A DNA stretch of 64,000 bases from Bacteroidota bacterium (lineage in GTDB: Bacteria; Bacteroidota; Bacteroidia; Cytophagales; Cyclobacteriaceae). The translations under genes were made by a program, and so were the position numbers. The notes beneath the pieces are model-generated. The model saw only the letters and a program-made list of their open reading frames with translations, made no database searches and was not told where the DNA came from. The first letter of the stretch is position 1; the number at the start of each line of letters is the position of its first letter. Location: NCBI GenBank assembly GCA_018266055.1, contig JAFDYT010000001.1:1-64000 (forward strand), read 5' to 3'. Shown piece after piece: positions 52,393-60,803 of this stretch.

Positions 52393-53562
52393 ATGAACGC
52401 GACGTTAGAGGACTCATCAGGAATCAGTTTTGAGCAATCAGAGCATGAAAAAATGATTGTGCAGATGGTGCGCGACTTTGGCGCCGCTGAAATCAAGCCA
52501 AAGATGATGGAGTGGGACGAAAATCAGCATTTCCCTGCAGATGTTTTCAGAAAGATGGGCCACCTTGGTTTGATGGGCGTGTTGGTACCTCATGAATACG
52601 GAGGTTCAGGTTTCGGATATCACGAATATACCACGGCCATCGCCGAGTTGTCGAAGATTGATGGCTCCATCGGATTGTCGATGGCTGCCCACAACTCTCT
52701 TTGCACAGGCCATATTTTGCAGTTTGCCAACGAATCGCAAAAGCAAAAGTATTTGCCAAAACTGGCTTCAGGCGAATGGATTGGCGCCTGGGGACTTACC
52801 GAGCCTAACACCGGCTCTGACGCCGGAAATATGCGCACCGTGGCCAAGCGCGACGGCGATTATTTTGTAATCAATGGAGCAAAGAATTTTATTACCCACG
52901 GAAAATCCGGTAATGTAGCCGTGGTGATAGCCCGTACAGGCGAAATCGGTGACTCGCATGGAATGACGGCCTTCATAATTGAGCGCGAAACGGCAGGCTT
53001 GCATGCCGGGAAAAAGGAAAATAAACTTGGGATGCGCGCTAGCGAAACAGCAGAAATGATCTTTACCGATTGTCGAGTACATAAAGATCAGGTGATTGGC
53101 AGCGAAGGCGAAGGCTTTGTCCAATCGCTTAAAGTGCTTGACGGAGGACGAATCTCAATTGCTTCTCTCGCTTTGGGCATCGCGCAAGGCGCCTATGAAG
53201 CCGCCCTTCAATATTCAAAAGAACGCCATCAGTTCAACAAACCCATTTCCACTTTTCAGGGAATCTCCTTTAAACTGGCCGAAATGGCAACGAAAATAGA
53301 GGCAGCGCGACTGTTGATCCACCAGGCAGCAGATTTAAAAAATCGCCACCAGCCCGTGAGCAAAGAATCGGCCATGGCTAAACTTTATGCCTCAGAAATC
53401 GCCGTGGAGGTAGCTAACGACGCCGTACAGATCTTTGGGGGCTATGGATATACCAAGGATTTTCCGGTTGAAAAATTTTACCGCGACGCCAAACTATGTA
53501 CCATTGGCGAAGGAACCTCCGAAATTCAGAAATTAGTGATTTCTCGCTCAATTTTGAAGTAG
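52393..53562 (+). CDS. Acyl-CoA dehydrogenase
   Basis: From the ATG at 52393 the protein has 389 residues, typical for short/medium-chain acyl-CoA dehydrogenases. It oxidises acyl-CoA to enoyl-CoA with FAD. Seen are AWGLTEPNTGSDAGNMRTVA (FAD loop), NGAKNFITHGKSGNVAV, LDGGRISIASLALGIAQGAY with the Glu-bearing YEAAL stretch, and QIFGGYGYTKDFPVEKFYRD. The longer frame from a TTG at 52336 covers the promoter and is rejected. rpsU follows 54 bp downstream with its own promoter. Confidence 0.95.
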   Translation: MNATLEDSSGISFEQSEHEKMIVQMVRDFGAAEIKPKMMEWDENQHFPADVFRKMGHLGLMGVLVPHEYGGSGFGYHEYTTAIAELSKIDGSIGLSMAAHNSLCTGHILQFANESQKQKYLPKLASGEWIGAWGLTEPNTGSDAGNMRTVAKRDGDYFVINGAKNFITHGKSGNVAVVIARTGEIGDSHGMTAFIIERETAGLHAGKKENKLGMRASETAEMIFTDCRVHKDQVIGSEGEGFVQSLKVLDGGRISIASLALGIAQGAYEAALQYSKERHQFNKPISTFQGISFKLAEMATKIEAARLLIHQAADLKNRHQPVSKESAMAKLYASEIAVEVANDAVQIFGGYGYTKDFPVEKFYRDAKLCTIGEGTSEIQKLVISRSILK

Positions 53563-53564
53563 CA

Positions 53565-53597
53565 TTTGCAAAGTTCAACGCATTAAACCTATATTTG
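53565..53597 (+). promoter_or_regulatory. Promoter TTTG-N21-TATATTTG for rpsU
   Basis: TTTG at 53565-53568 and TATATTTG at 53590-53597 are 21 bp apart; the -7 box fits TAnnTTTG exactly. The start codon is 19 bp further. Confidence 0.7.
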
Positions 53598-53616
53598 CAG
53601 CCCAAATAGCTAAAAC

Positions 53617-53811
53617 ATGCTGATTATCAACATTAAGGAAAACGAATCGATCGATAAAGCTTTGAAGCGCTTTAAGAAGAAATTTGAGAAGACTGGCGTA
53701 TTGAAAGAATTGCGCGAAAGAACTTCATTCACCAAACCTTCGGTGAGAAGAAGAAGCGAGATCATTCACGCTACGTACATCCAAAAGAAGTTCGCCAACG
53801 AGAACAACTAA
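53617..53811 (+). CDS. rpsU: 30S ribosomal protein S21
   Basis: S21 is a small basic protein of the 30S platform. The 64 residues ([20 protein letters not shown] at the start, PSVRRRSEI in the middle) match the family in full. In Bacteroidota S21 is of interest because it sits near the anti-Shine-Dalgarno region, which is sequestered in this phylum (published structural work from memory). A strong terminator follows 25 bp downstream. Confidence 0.97.
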   Translation: MLIINIKENESIDKALKRFKKKFEKTGVLKELRERTSFTKPSVRRRSEIIHATYIQKKFANENN

Positions 53812-53834
53812 CATTCTATAGACATTTTGTCAAC

Positions 53835-53872
53835 AATCCCCTGCTGATTTTCATCAGCGGGGGATTTTTTTT
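53835..53872 (+). terminator. Intrinsic terminator after rpsU
   Basis: AATCCCCTGCTGAT and ATCAGCGGGGGATT pair over 14 bases with one T-G pair around loop TTTC, followed by a run of T. It separates rpsU from the recombinase gene. Confidence 0.9.
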
Positions 53873-53899
53873 ACATTTAGTAGAAAGCACGGCATAGTG

Positions 53900-54775
53900 A
53901 TGTCCGATTCCTTTCTCAAATATCTTAAGTTCGAAAAGCGGTATAGTCCCAAAACCGTTATTTCCTACCAGACCGATCTCCATCAGTTTCAGGAATTTTT
54001 AAACAAAGAATTTGATAACACCCCAAGCGATCAAGCCAATCATGGGCTCATTCGCTCCTGGATTGTGAGCCTTGTTGAGAACAAGCTGGATGCCGTTTCG
54101 ATTAATCGAAAAATAGCCTGCCTCCGGTCTTACTTTAAATTTCTGATTAAACAGGGGGTAATAGCCAAAGACCCTACCGCAAAAATCAAGATCCTGAAAA
54201 CCAAGAAGAAGCTTCCGCACTTTGTGCAAGAAGGTGACATGGTAAACGTGCTTGATCACACTGTATTTCAAACTGATTTTGACGGCACCCGCGACCAGCT
54301 TATTCTTGAGCTCCTTTACGGAACAGGAATGCGCCTTTCCGAACTTATCGGTTTAAAAGATTCCAGCTTTAATATCCGTACCCGTACGCTTAAAGTTTTA
54401 GGGAAAAGAAATAAGGAGCGCGTGATCCCTTTCACCGAAAACCTCGTTAAATTGATAGAAGGATATCTGGCGATGAGGAACAAGGAAGTTGAAAAAAAGA
54501 ATGATTCTTTCCTGGTGGTGAAAAGTGGAGCCCCGCTCTATCCGGTTTTGGTAAACCGCATTGTGAAAAAGTACCTGCAAGACTCAAACGTAGAAAAGAA
54601 AAGCCCGCACGTCATGCGCCATACCTACGCTACACACTTGCTAAACAAAGGCGCCGAAATTAATGCAGTAAAAGATTTGCTTGGACATACTAGCCTGGCC
54701 GCAACCCAGGTGTATACCCACAACTCTATGGAAAAATTGAAGAAAGTTTTTGATCAAGCCCACCCGAAAGCGTGA
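53900..54775 (+). CDS. Tyrosine recombinase of the XerC/XerD type
   Basis: The 291-residue recombinase has the N-terminal SAM-like domain (MSDSFLKYLKFEKRYSPKTV) and a full catalytic set: Arg145 in GTGMRLSEL, Lys169 in LGKRNKER, His237 and Arg240 in PHVMRHTYA, His263 in GHTSLAATQ and Tyr272 in QVYTH. Xer proteins resolve chromosome dimers at dif. Size and lack of extra domains fit a housekeeping Xer rather than a phage integrase, and the rpsU, xer, hpf order is common in Bacteroidota (from memory). GTG at 53897 is an alternative start one codon earlier. Confidence 0.9.
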   Translation: MSDSFLKYLKFEKRYSPKTVISYQTDLHQFQEFLNKEFDNTPSDQANHGLIRSWIVSLVENKLDAVSINRKIACLRSYFKFLIKQGVIAKDPTAKIKILKTKKKLPHFVQEGDMVNVLDHTVFQTDFDGTRDQLILELLYGTGMRLSELIGLKDSSFNIRTRTLKVLGKRNKERVIPFTENLVKLIEGYLAMRNKEVEKKNDSFLVVKSGAPLYPVLVNRIVKKYLQDSNVEKKSPHVMRHTYATHLLNKGAEINAVKDLLGHTSLAATQVYTHNSMEKLKKVFDQAHPKA

Positions 54776-54815
54776 GCAAAGTATTTTATATGTTTCACTT
54801 AAATTTTTTATTCTT

Positions 54816-55118
54816 ATGAAACTGCAAGTTCACTCCATCCATTTTGATGCCGATGAAAAATTGATCGACTTCATCCAAAAGAAAGTTGACAAACTAGAAA
54901 CATTTTATGACCGATTAGTGGATGGTGAAGTCTTTCTGCGCCTTAACAACGAAGGCGTCGAAAACAAAACGGTGGAAATAAAAGTAAAAGTGCCCGGAAG
55001 CCAGCTTTTCGCCAAAGAACAAGCCAAATCGTTTGAAGAAGCAACCGACCTGGCTACCGAAGCGCTACGCTCTCAGTTGAAGAAATTCAAAACAAAAATG
55101 AAAGAAGGAAGGGCATAA
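54816..55118 (+). CDS. hpf: Short-type ribosome hibernation promoting factor
   Basis: From the ATG at 54816 the protein has 100 residues, a short HPF/YfiA-type protein that binds the 30S subunit and stabilises idle ribosomes. It has the beta-alpha-beta-beta-beta-alpha order: KLQVHSIHFDADEKLIDFIQ, FYDRLVDGEVFLRLN, KTVEIKVKVPGSQLFAKEQA and FEEATDLATEALRSQLKKFK. It lacks the long-form C-terminal dimerisation tail. A longer frame starting at 54750 overlaps the recombinase gene and is rejected. Confidence 0.93.
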   Translation: MKLQVHSIHFDADEKLIDFIQKKVDKLETFYDRLVDGEVFLRLNNEGVENKTVEIKVKVPGSQLFAKEQAKSFEEATDLATEALRSQLKKFKTKMKEGRA

Positions 55119-55142
55119 CCCTTTGGAATAATTTAACCTAAT

Positions 55143-55175
55143 AAAAAAAGCCCCGATTTTGTCGGGGCTTTTTCT
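55143..55175. terminator. Bidirectional terminator between hpf and metK
   Basis: AAAAAGCCCCGA and TCGGGGCTTTTT pair over 12 bases with loop TTTTG. It serves hpf on the plus strand and metK on the minus strand. Confidence 0.9.
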
Positions 55176-56429
55176 TTATACTTTGAAGACCTTTTTTAGT
55201 TGGTCTACATAATCAAGTTTTTCCCAAGGGAAGAGCTCAACTTTTACTTTCTTTTCATTTTTCTGCCCTTTGTTGAAGACTTTCTCCACGATTTTTGTCT
55301 CACGACCCATGTGGCCATAGGCGGCGGTTTCAGAGTAAATCGGGGTTCTCAGGTTGAAGCGCTCTTCAATGAAATAAGGACGCATGTCAAATACCTTTTC
55401 AATCTTTTTGGCGATCTCGCCATCGGTCATTTTTACTTTGGCTGTGCCGTAGGTGTTTACATACAAGCCAACTGGTTTTGCCACGCCGATGGCATAGGCT
55501 ACCTGCACCAATACTTCGTCGCAGATTCCTGCGGCTACCATGTTCTTGGCGATGTGGCGAGTGGCATACGCTGCAGAGCGGTCAACCTTCGAAGGGTCTT
55601 TGCCAGAAAATGCGCCACCACCGTGAGCACCTTTACCACCATAGGTATCTACAATAATTTTGCGACCGGTTAATCCTGTATCGCCGTGAGGTCCACCAAT
55701 TACAAACTTGCCGGTAGGGTTCACGTGGTACTTGATGTCGTTGCCGAAAAGATTCTGGACACGCTTAGGCAATTTTTTCTTGATGCGAGGAACAAGAACG
55801 TTGATTACATCATCTTTAATTTTTTTCAGCATCACCGTATCGTTGGCAAAATCGTCGTGCTGTGTAGAGATTACGATTGCATCAATGCGCTGAGGTTTGT
55901 TATCGTCGCTGTACTCAATAGTCACCTGCGATTTCGCATCCGGACGAAGATAAGTCATCACTTTTCCTTCGCGGCGAATCACTGACAATTCACGCAGCAG
56001 CATGTGGGCCAAATCCAACGGCAGCGGCATGAAGTTGTCGGTCTCGTTGGTGGCGTAGCCAAACATCATCCCTTGGTCACCAGCGCCCTGGTCTTCTTTT
56101 TTCTTGCGCTCAACTCCCTGGTTGATATCTGAAGATTGTTCGTGAATAGCCGAGAAAATTCCACAGCTATTGGCTTCAAACATGTATTCGCTTTTGGTAT
56201 AACCGATTTTCTTGATCACCTCACGGGCGATGTCTTGCACATCAAGGTAGGCTTCAGATTTAACTTCACCCGCCAATACCACCTGGCCAGTAGTTACCAG
56301 TGTTTCGCAGGCAACCTTTGAATTGGGGTCGTATGCTAAAAAGTAATCGATGAGGGCATCAGAAATCTGATCAGCAACCTTATCGGGATGGCCTTCAGAA
56401 ACGGATTCGGAAGTGAATAAATACGGCAT
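55176..56429 (-). CDS. metK: S-adenosylmethionine synthetase
   Basis: MetK makes SAM from methionine and ATP. The 417 residues include the start [40 protein letters not shown] and [20 protein letters not shown], the ATP and phosphate loops. A TTG-N19-TATTTTTG promoter lies upstream, with a leader of about 48 nt. No SAM riboswitch fold was recognised in the 100 bp upstream. Confidence 0.97.
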   Translation of the reverse strand: MPYLFTSESVSEGHPDKVADQISDALIDYFLAYDPNSKVACETLVTTGQVVLAGEVKSEAYLDVQDIAREVIKKIGYTKSEYMFEANSCGIFSAIHEQSSDINQGVERKKKEDQGAGDQGMMFGYATNETDNFMPLPLDLAHMLLRELSVIRREGKVMTYLRPDAKSQVTIEYSDDNKPQRIDAIVISTQHDDFANDTVMLKKIKDDVINVLVPRIKKKLPKRVQNLFGNDIKYHVNPTGKFVIGGPHGDTGLTGRKIIVDTYGGKGAHGGGAFSGKDPSKVDRSAAYATRHIAKNMVAAGICDEVLVQVAYAIGVAKPVGLYVNTYGTAKVKMTDGEIAKKIEKVFDMRPYFIEERFNLRTPIYSETAAYGHMGRETKIVEKVFNKGQKNEKKVKVELFPWEKLDYVDQLKKVFKV

Positions 56430-56481
56430 GTCTTTGTTTTATTTTACGATGAATGGATAATTGATTTACTATTTGAAGCGG

Positions 56482-56512
56482 CAAAAATACGGTAATAAGT
56501 TAATTAGTCAAT
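56482..56512 (-). promoter_or_regulatory. Promoter TTG-N19-TATTTTTG for metK
   Basis: On the minus strand, TTG at 56511-56509 and TATTTTTG at 56489-56482 are separated by 19 bp. The box is followed by CCGC as in ugd and mutS. Confidence 0.7.
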
Positions 56513-56530
56513 GAGCGCTAGACCCAATTC

Positions 56531-57250
56531 TCACGGGGCTAAAAACAAGAAAACTGCAGGCTCTTTGTCCAGGTTTGGTGTGTTTCTTTTCCATGCCGAA
56601 ACCGTCAACGTTTGAATGAGCTCATTTTTCCCGGTTAAGTTAAAAGCCACACACAAAAGCGTATTCCCCGAAAGGCTGTTCAGCAGATTTTTCAAAACCT
56701 GATTGTTACGAAAAGGTGTTTCAATAAAAATCTGCGTCTGGCGTTTTGCGGCAGATTCCTTTTCAAGAGACTTGATTTTTTGTGCGCATTCTTTGGCGTC
56801 GATAGGCAGATAGCCATGAAAGGCAAACTGTTGGCCATTGAGCCCGGAACCCATTAAGGCTAATAAAATTGACGACGGACCGACTAATGGCTTTACAGTA
56901 ATGTTTTTCTGATGCGCTAAGTTGACAGCCATCGCTCCCGGATCGGCAATGCCAGGGCATCCTGACTCTGAGAGTATGCCCATGTTGTGCCCCGCTGCAA
57001 GTGGAGTCAGCATCACTTCGAGCTCATTTTCTTTAGTGTCTTTATTCAGTACAGAAAAGGATAGCGCTTCGATGCTGTCATAGATTTTAAGACTGCTTAA
57101 ATACCGCCGGGCAGTGCGAACATCTTCGGCAAGAAAATGCTGAATGGTTTTGAGCGATTCAATCACCTGCGCAGGGATTACCTCACGGCCAGTGTCTGCT
57201 GCAATCACGGTGGGTACAAGAAATAGCGTTCCTCGAACTGGCTTATCCAT
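56531..57250 (-). CDS. SAM-dependent methyltransferase of the tetrapyrrole-methylase (RsmI-like) fold
   Basis: The 239-residue protein has the RsmI-type layout: KPVRGTLFLVPTVIAAD at the start, AEDVRTARRYL, GILSESGCPGIADPGAMAV (the GxPx(I/L)xDPG-type SAM loop), and PLVGPSSILLALMGSGLNGQ. RsmI methylates C1402 of 16S rRNA; this gene may be a paralog, since it is shorter than RsmI and its target is not certain. It overlaps the alpha/beta hydrolase gene by 8 bp. Confidence 0.85.
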   Translation of the reverse strand: MDKPVRGTLFLVPTVIAADTGREVIPAQVIESLKTIQHFLAEDVRTARRYLSSLKIYDSIEALSFSVLNKDTKENELEVMLTPLAAGHNMGILSESGCPGIADPGAMAVNLAHQKNITVKPLVGPSSILLALMGSGLNGQQFAFHGYLPIDAKECAQKIKSLEKESAAKRQTQIFIETPFRNNQVLKNLLNSLSGNTLLCVAFNLTGKNELIQTLTVSAWKRNTPNLDKEPAVFLFLAP

Positions 57251-58004
57251 TCAAAAATTCCATCACAAGTTTGGCGAACTCCATGGGCTTTTCGGCTTGA
57301 ATCCAATGGCCGGTATCCAGTGAGGCAAACTCGGCTTTGGGAAATATTTTTTTAATCAACACTTCATCCGAAGGCTCAAAATAATTCGAACGATCGCCGG
57401 TGATGAATAAGGTGGTACCGTCAAACGTACCAGGATAGACCATGGCTTCGCCGATTTCCTGAAGGTGCTCGTCAATCACAGGCAGGTTTACCTTCCAAAT
57501 GAATTGGCCTTCGCTGTTGCGTGTTAGGTTTTTAAGGAGAAACTGGCGAACAGCCAGATCCGGTTCATATCCCGACAAGGCAATTTCGGCTTCCGACCGT
57601 GTTGTAATTTCATCCAAAGGAATTGCCTTCATTCCTTCAATCAGCCGGTCATGTCGCACTACATAATACTTGGGCACAATGTCTGCTACGATAAGCTTGT
57701 CTACCTGGCTCGGGTTTTTCACAGCAAAGTTCATCGCCGTTTTCCCACCCATAGAGTGGCCGATGATATGTGGCTTTTCGATCTTGTTTTCAAGAATGAA
57801 TTTTTCAAGATCTTCGGTCAAAACTTTATAGTTAAACTCGTCGCTGTGCGGCGACTGGCCGTGGTTGCGCTGGTCAACAATATACACAGAGTACTTTTCG
57901 GCAAATACTTTGCCCAAAGAATGCCAATTGTCGGATGAGCCTAGCAATCCATGCAGGATAATCAACGGTTTGCCCTGACCTTGCTGTCGAAAAAAGAGTT
58001 TCAT
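57243..58004 (-). CDS. Alpha/beta hydrolase (YbfF-like esterase)
   Basis: The 253-residue protein has the hydrolase fold with PLIILHGLLGSSDNWHSLGK (oxyanion loop), DQRNHGQSPHSDEFNY, the nucleophile elbow GHSMGG with Ser84, and the C-terminal His in LDTGHWIQAEKP. The DxRNHGxS and HGLLGS motifs are those of the YbfF esterase group. The substrate is unknown. A TACTTTTG box lies 25 bp before the ATG. Confidence 0.88.
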   Translation of the reverse strand: MKLFFRQQGQGKPLIILHGLLGSSDNWHSLGKVFAEKYSVYIVDQRNHGQSPHSDEFNYKVLTEDLEKFILENKIEKPHIIGHSMGGKTAMNFAVKNPSQVDKLIVADIVPKYYVVRHDRLIEGMKAIPLDEITTRSEAEIALSGYEPDLAVRQFLLKNLTRNSEGQFIWKVNLPVIDEHLQEIGEAMVYPGTFDGTTLFITGDRSNYFEPSDEVLIKKIFPKAEFASLDTGHWIQAEKPMEFAKLVMEFLNG

Positions 58005-58029
58005 AAGCTCATACGTGGAGGTGTGAATA

Positions 58030-58037
58030 CAAAAGTA
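58030..58037 (-). promoter_or_regulatory. -7 box (TACTTTTG) upstream of the esterase gene
   Basis: TACTTTTG fits TAnnTTTG and ends 25 bp before the ATG at 58004. No TTG at the -33 distance. Confidence 0.35.
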
Positions 58038-58122
58038 AGATATAATTAAGGGAAATTGCCCGGCGCGGTTTCGGACGATTGATGATTTCTTTTCATCTTT
58101 GACCCTTCGTTTTAATCTAATT

Positions 58123-59358
58123 ATGGAATTGAAAGAAGGAATTTATCAGGTTCAGGATTTGCCGCTGACAGAAGTAGCGCAAGAATTTGGAACGCCGCTG
58201 TATGTGTACGATGGAAAGAAAATTGTAGCGCAGTTGCAAAATCTGAAAAACGCTTTTTCTGAAAATCAGGTAAAGGTAAAATTCGCCGCCAAGGCATTGA
58301 CCAATATTTCAATTTTAAAACTGCTAAAGAAACATGGCGCCGGCCTTGAAGCCGTGTCGATCAACGAAGCACAGATTGCGCTCGGTGCGGGCTTTACAAA
58401 AGAGGAGATATTATATACTCCCAACTGCGTTGACTTCAGCGAAATTGTAGCTGGTGTGGACCTTGGCCTTAACATCAATCTCGACAACTTGTCGGTGCTT
58501 GAAAAATTTGGAAAGAAATACGGAAGCACTTATCCGATCGGCATTCGCCTCAATCCGCACATCATGGCCGGAGGCAACTATAAAATTTCTACCGGGCACG
58601 GCAACTCAAAATTTGGGATATCGATCTATCAGCTTCCGCAGATCATGCAACTTGTGGAGCAATATAAAATTGTAATCAACGGCCTTCATATTCACACGGG
58701 CTCTGAAATCACAGAGACGGATGTGTTTTTGAAAATGGCCGAGATACTTTTTGGTATCGCGCGCGACTTTCCTTCGCTGAAGTTCATCGATTTTGGAAGC
58801 GGCTTTAAAGTGGCATACAAAGAAGGTGATCACGTCACCAACATTTATGACCTTGGATTAAAACTAGGACGGGCATTCAAAGAATTTTATCACAGTTACG
58901 GCAAGCAACTTGAGCTGTGGATTGAGCCGGGCAAATATCTGGTGAGCGAATCGGGCTACTTGCTGGTAAATGCCAACGTAGTGAAGGCTACTCCTTCCGT
59001 AACATTTGTTGGAGTAAACAGCGGCCTTAATCATTTGATTCGCCCGATGATGTATGATGCGTACCACGAAATTGTGAACATCTCAAACCCTACCGGTTCG
59101 CAGAAGATTTATACCGTGGTGGGAAATATTTGTGAGACGGATACACTCGGCGCCGACAGAAAGCTGAATGAAGTACGCGAAGGGGATATCCTGGCGATCA
59201 AAAATGCCGGCGCCTACGGCTATTCGATGGCATCGAATTACAACTCAAGGTTTCGGCCGGCGGAAGTATTGATCTGGAATGGTAAAGCGCAATTGATTCG
59301 CAAACGAGACACGATGGATGACTTGCTGCGAAATCAAGTGGTGGTAGATCTGGAATAA
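58123..59358 (+). CDS. lysA: Diaminopimelate decarboxylase
   Basis: LysA removes CO2 from meso-diaminopimelate to give lysine. From the ATG at 58123 the protein has 411 residues. Marks are the PLP Lys57 in VKFAAKALTN, the phosphate loop GSGFKVAYKEGD, the substrate Arg region IGIRLNPHIMAGGNYKISTG, and the active-site Cys in VGNICETDTLGADR. A frame starting at a TTG (58099) adds 8 residues and is not favoured. A terminator follows. Confidence 0.96.
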   Translation: MELKEGIYQVQDLPLTEVAQEFGTPLYVYDGKKIVAQLQNLKNAFSENQVKVKFAAKALTNISILKLLKKHGAGLEAVSINEAQIALGAGFTKEEILYTPNCVDFSEIVAGVDLGLNINLDNLSVLEKFGKKYGSTYPIGIRLNPHIMAGGNYKISTGHGNSKFGISIYQLPQIMQLVEQYKIVINGLHIHTGSEITETDVFLKMAEILFGIARDFPSLKFIDFGSGFKVAYKEGDHVTNIYDLGLKLGRAFKEFYHSYGKQLELWIEPGKYLVSESGYLLVNANVVKATPSVTFVGVNSGLNHLIRPMMYDAYHEIVNISNPTGSQKIYTVVGNICETDTLGADRKLNEVREGDILAIKNAGAYGYSMASNYNSRFRPAEVLIWNGKAQLIRKRDTMDDLLRNQVVVDLE

Positions 59359-59360
59359 AA

Positions 59361-59390
59361 AAAGGCGCTGAACTCAGCGCCTTTACTTTT
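59361..59390 (+). terminator. Terminator after lysA
   Basis: AAAGGCGCTG and CAGCGCCTTT pair over 10 bases with loop AACT, followed by ACTTTT and preceded by an A run. It may serve both lysA and the convergent dienelactone hydrolase gene. Confidence 0.8.
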
Positions 59391-59406
59391 TGAAACTAGA
59401 TACAAA

Positions 59407-60243
59407 TTATTTCAACCGTGCTTTAAAGAAATCAAGAGTGTTTTTGTAGGCATCTGCCGTGAACTCTTTGCTGTGCTTGGGATTGCTTGGGTTCGCGAAA
59501 GCGTGATCGGCATCGTATGATTTAACAGTAAGCTTCTTTCCTGCTGCTGCCATATTCTTTTGAAATTTTTCAGTCACGTCTTTGTTGATCCACTGATCTT
59601 GTGTTGGCCAGATGTCAAGTACATCGCAATTCAAATTTTTCAATCTGTCTACACTTTCTTCTGGCATGCCATAATAAATCACACACGCCACAGCCTGACC
59701 GCCTGCCGTGAGTGATGCTTGCATCGACTGGCCGCCGCCGAAGCACCAGCCAATGGTACCTACTTTGGCATTTTTGCCGACATAAGCCAGCGCGCCTTTC
59801 ACAATAGCGTTGCCGCGATCTTGCTTAAACTCTTGCATGTACTTTCCGGCTTCTTCGCGGGTGGTGCCTACTTTGCCGTCATACATGTCGAGCGCGAGGA
59901 CGTTTACGTTGCCCAAATCATTGTAGAGATTTTCAGCTTCGCGTTTGATATGATCATTAAGACCCCACCATTCCTGAAATACAAAAATCCAGTTGTCGGT
60001 TTTTGTTTTTGCTTCAATCACATAGGCGTTGGCGTCGGCACCGTCGGTTTTAATCTTGATCATCTTGCCGCCGGCAGCGCTCACGTGTACATACACGTCA
60101 GGAAGCGGGTGCTTTTTGTTAAAACTTTTGTTGGAGGCAAACATGGCAAACTTTTCCGTGGCGGGAGTATGGCATACCGTTTCGGTTTGCGCAAACCCGG
60201 CGAAGCCAGCCAGTAAAGCGAAAAGGGTGGTTAGTTTTTTCAT
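59407..60243 (-). CDS. Secreted dienelactone hydrolase family protein
   Basis: The 278-residue protein has a signal peptide (MKKLTTLFALLAGFAGFAQ). The catalytic Cys167 (GTIGWCFGGGQS), Asp216 (WPTQDQWI) and His247 (DADHAFANPSN) form the DLH triad. Family members cut lactones or other esters; the periplasmic location and lack of a pathway nearby leave the substrate open. It converges with lysA. Confidence 0.9.
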   Translation of the reverse strand: MKKLTTLFALLAGFAGFAQTETVCHTPATEKFAMFASNKSFNKKHPLPDVYVHVSAAGGKMIKIKTDGADANAYVIEAKTKTDNWIFVFQEWWGLNDHIKREAENLYNDLGNVNVLALDMYDGKVGTTREEAGKYMQEFKQDRGNAIVKGALAYVGKNAKVGTIGWCFGGGQSMQASLTAGGQAVACVIYYGMPEESVDRLKNLNCDVLDIWPTQDQWINKDVTEKFQKNMAAAGKKLTVKSYDADHAFANPSNPKHSKEFTADAYKNTLDFFKARLK

Positions 60244-60301
60244 AGATTTTTGTTTTGTTGGTGATTAACCGTTTTTAACAGAGAATAGTTTGAATTGTTT
60301 T

Positions 60302-60772
60302 CTAGTTTTTAAGTTGTCCACGCACTACTCTATCGTACGTAATAAAATCAGTGTTGACCGGTTCAAATCCCGTTTGGCGAAGAAGTAAGGCTACCTGCGC
60401 ACGGTGATAGCTGGCGTGATTCACCGTATGAATCATGATCGACTCGACATTGTTTGTAAAAGGATCGCCGGTGTAGTTGGTATAATTTAATTCACGATCA
60501 AAATTTTCTGTCGACTGAACATACGCTACCCAGTTTGCATCAGCTTTTTCAAGCATGGTAGCCAACTCAGGTAACGAATAACTCGACCATAACTTTACAT
60601 CGGGCTTCGGAAGGCCTTTAATACGATGAAGCCACAGCATTTCGGCAGCAGCAATGTGACCCATTAGCGAGATCGCTTTTTCATTTTTCACTTGCTGGTC
60701 GATGAGGCACTTCATTACTTTTTGGTTGGCCCAGGCATTGAATTGATACAGTTGTAGAAAATATTTCTTCAT
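60302..60772 (-). CDS. DinB-family protein
   Basis: The 156-residue protein has the DinB helices: the first metal His in SLMGHIAAAEMLWLHRIKG and the H-x3-H of HTVNHASYHRAQVALLL. It begins MKKYFLQLYQFNAWANQKVM, a characteristic start with NxWANxK. The substrate is unknown. It lies between the dienelactone hydrolase and glycosyltransferase genes on the same strand, with 58 and 31 bp gaps. Confidence 0.88.
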   Translation of the reverse strand: MKKYFLQLYQFNAWANQKVMKCLIDQQVKNEKAISLMGHIAAAEMLWLHRIKGLPKPDVKLWSSYSLPELATMLEKADANWVAYVQSTENFDRELNYTNYTGDPFTNNVESIMIHTVNHASYHRAQVALLLRQTGFEPVNTDFITYDRVVRGQLKN

Positions 60773-60803
60773 GATGATAAGAGTGGTTCAAACAGATTTA
60801 AAC

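Noticed and set aside
53900-54775. The tyrosine recombinase as an integrase of a mobile element
   Set aside because: It has Xer size, a housekeeping setting between rpsU and hpf, and no att repeats or phage genes around it.
56430-56530. A SAM riboswitch before metK
   Set aside because: The leader predicted from the promoter is only about 48 nt, and no SAM aptamer motif is visible.
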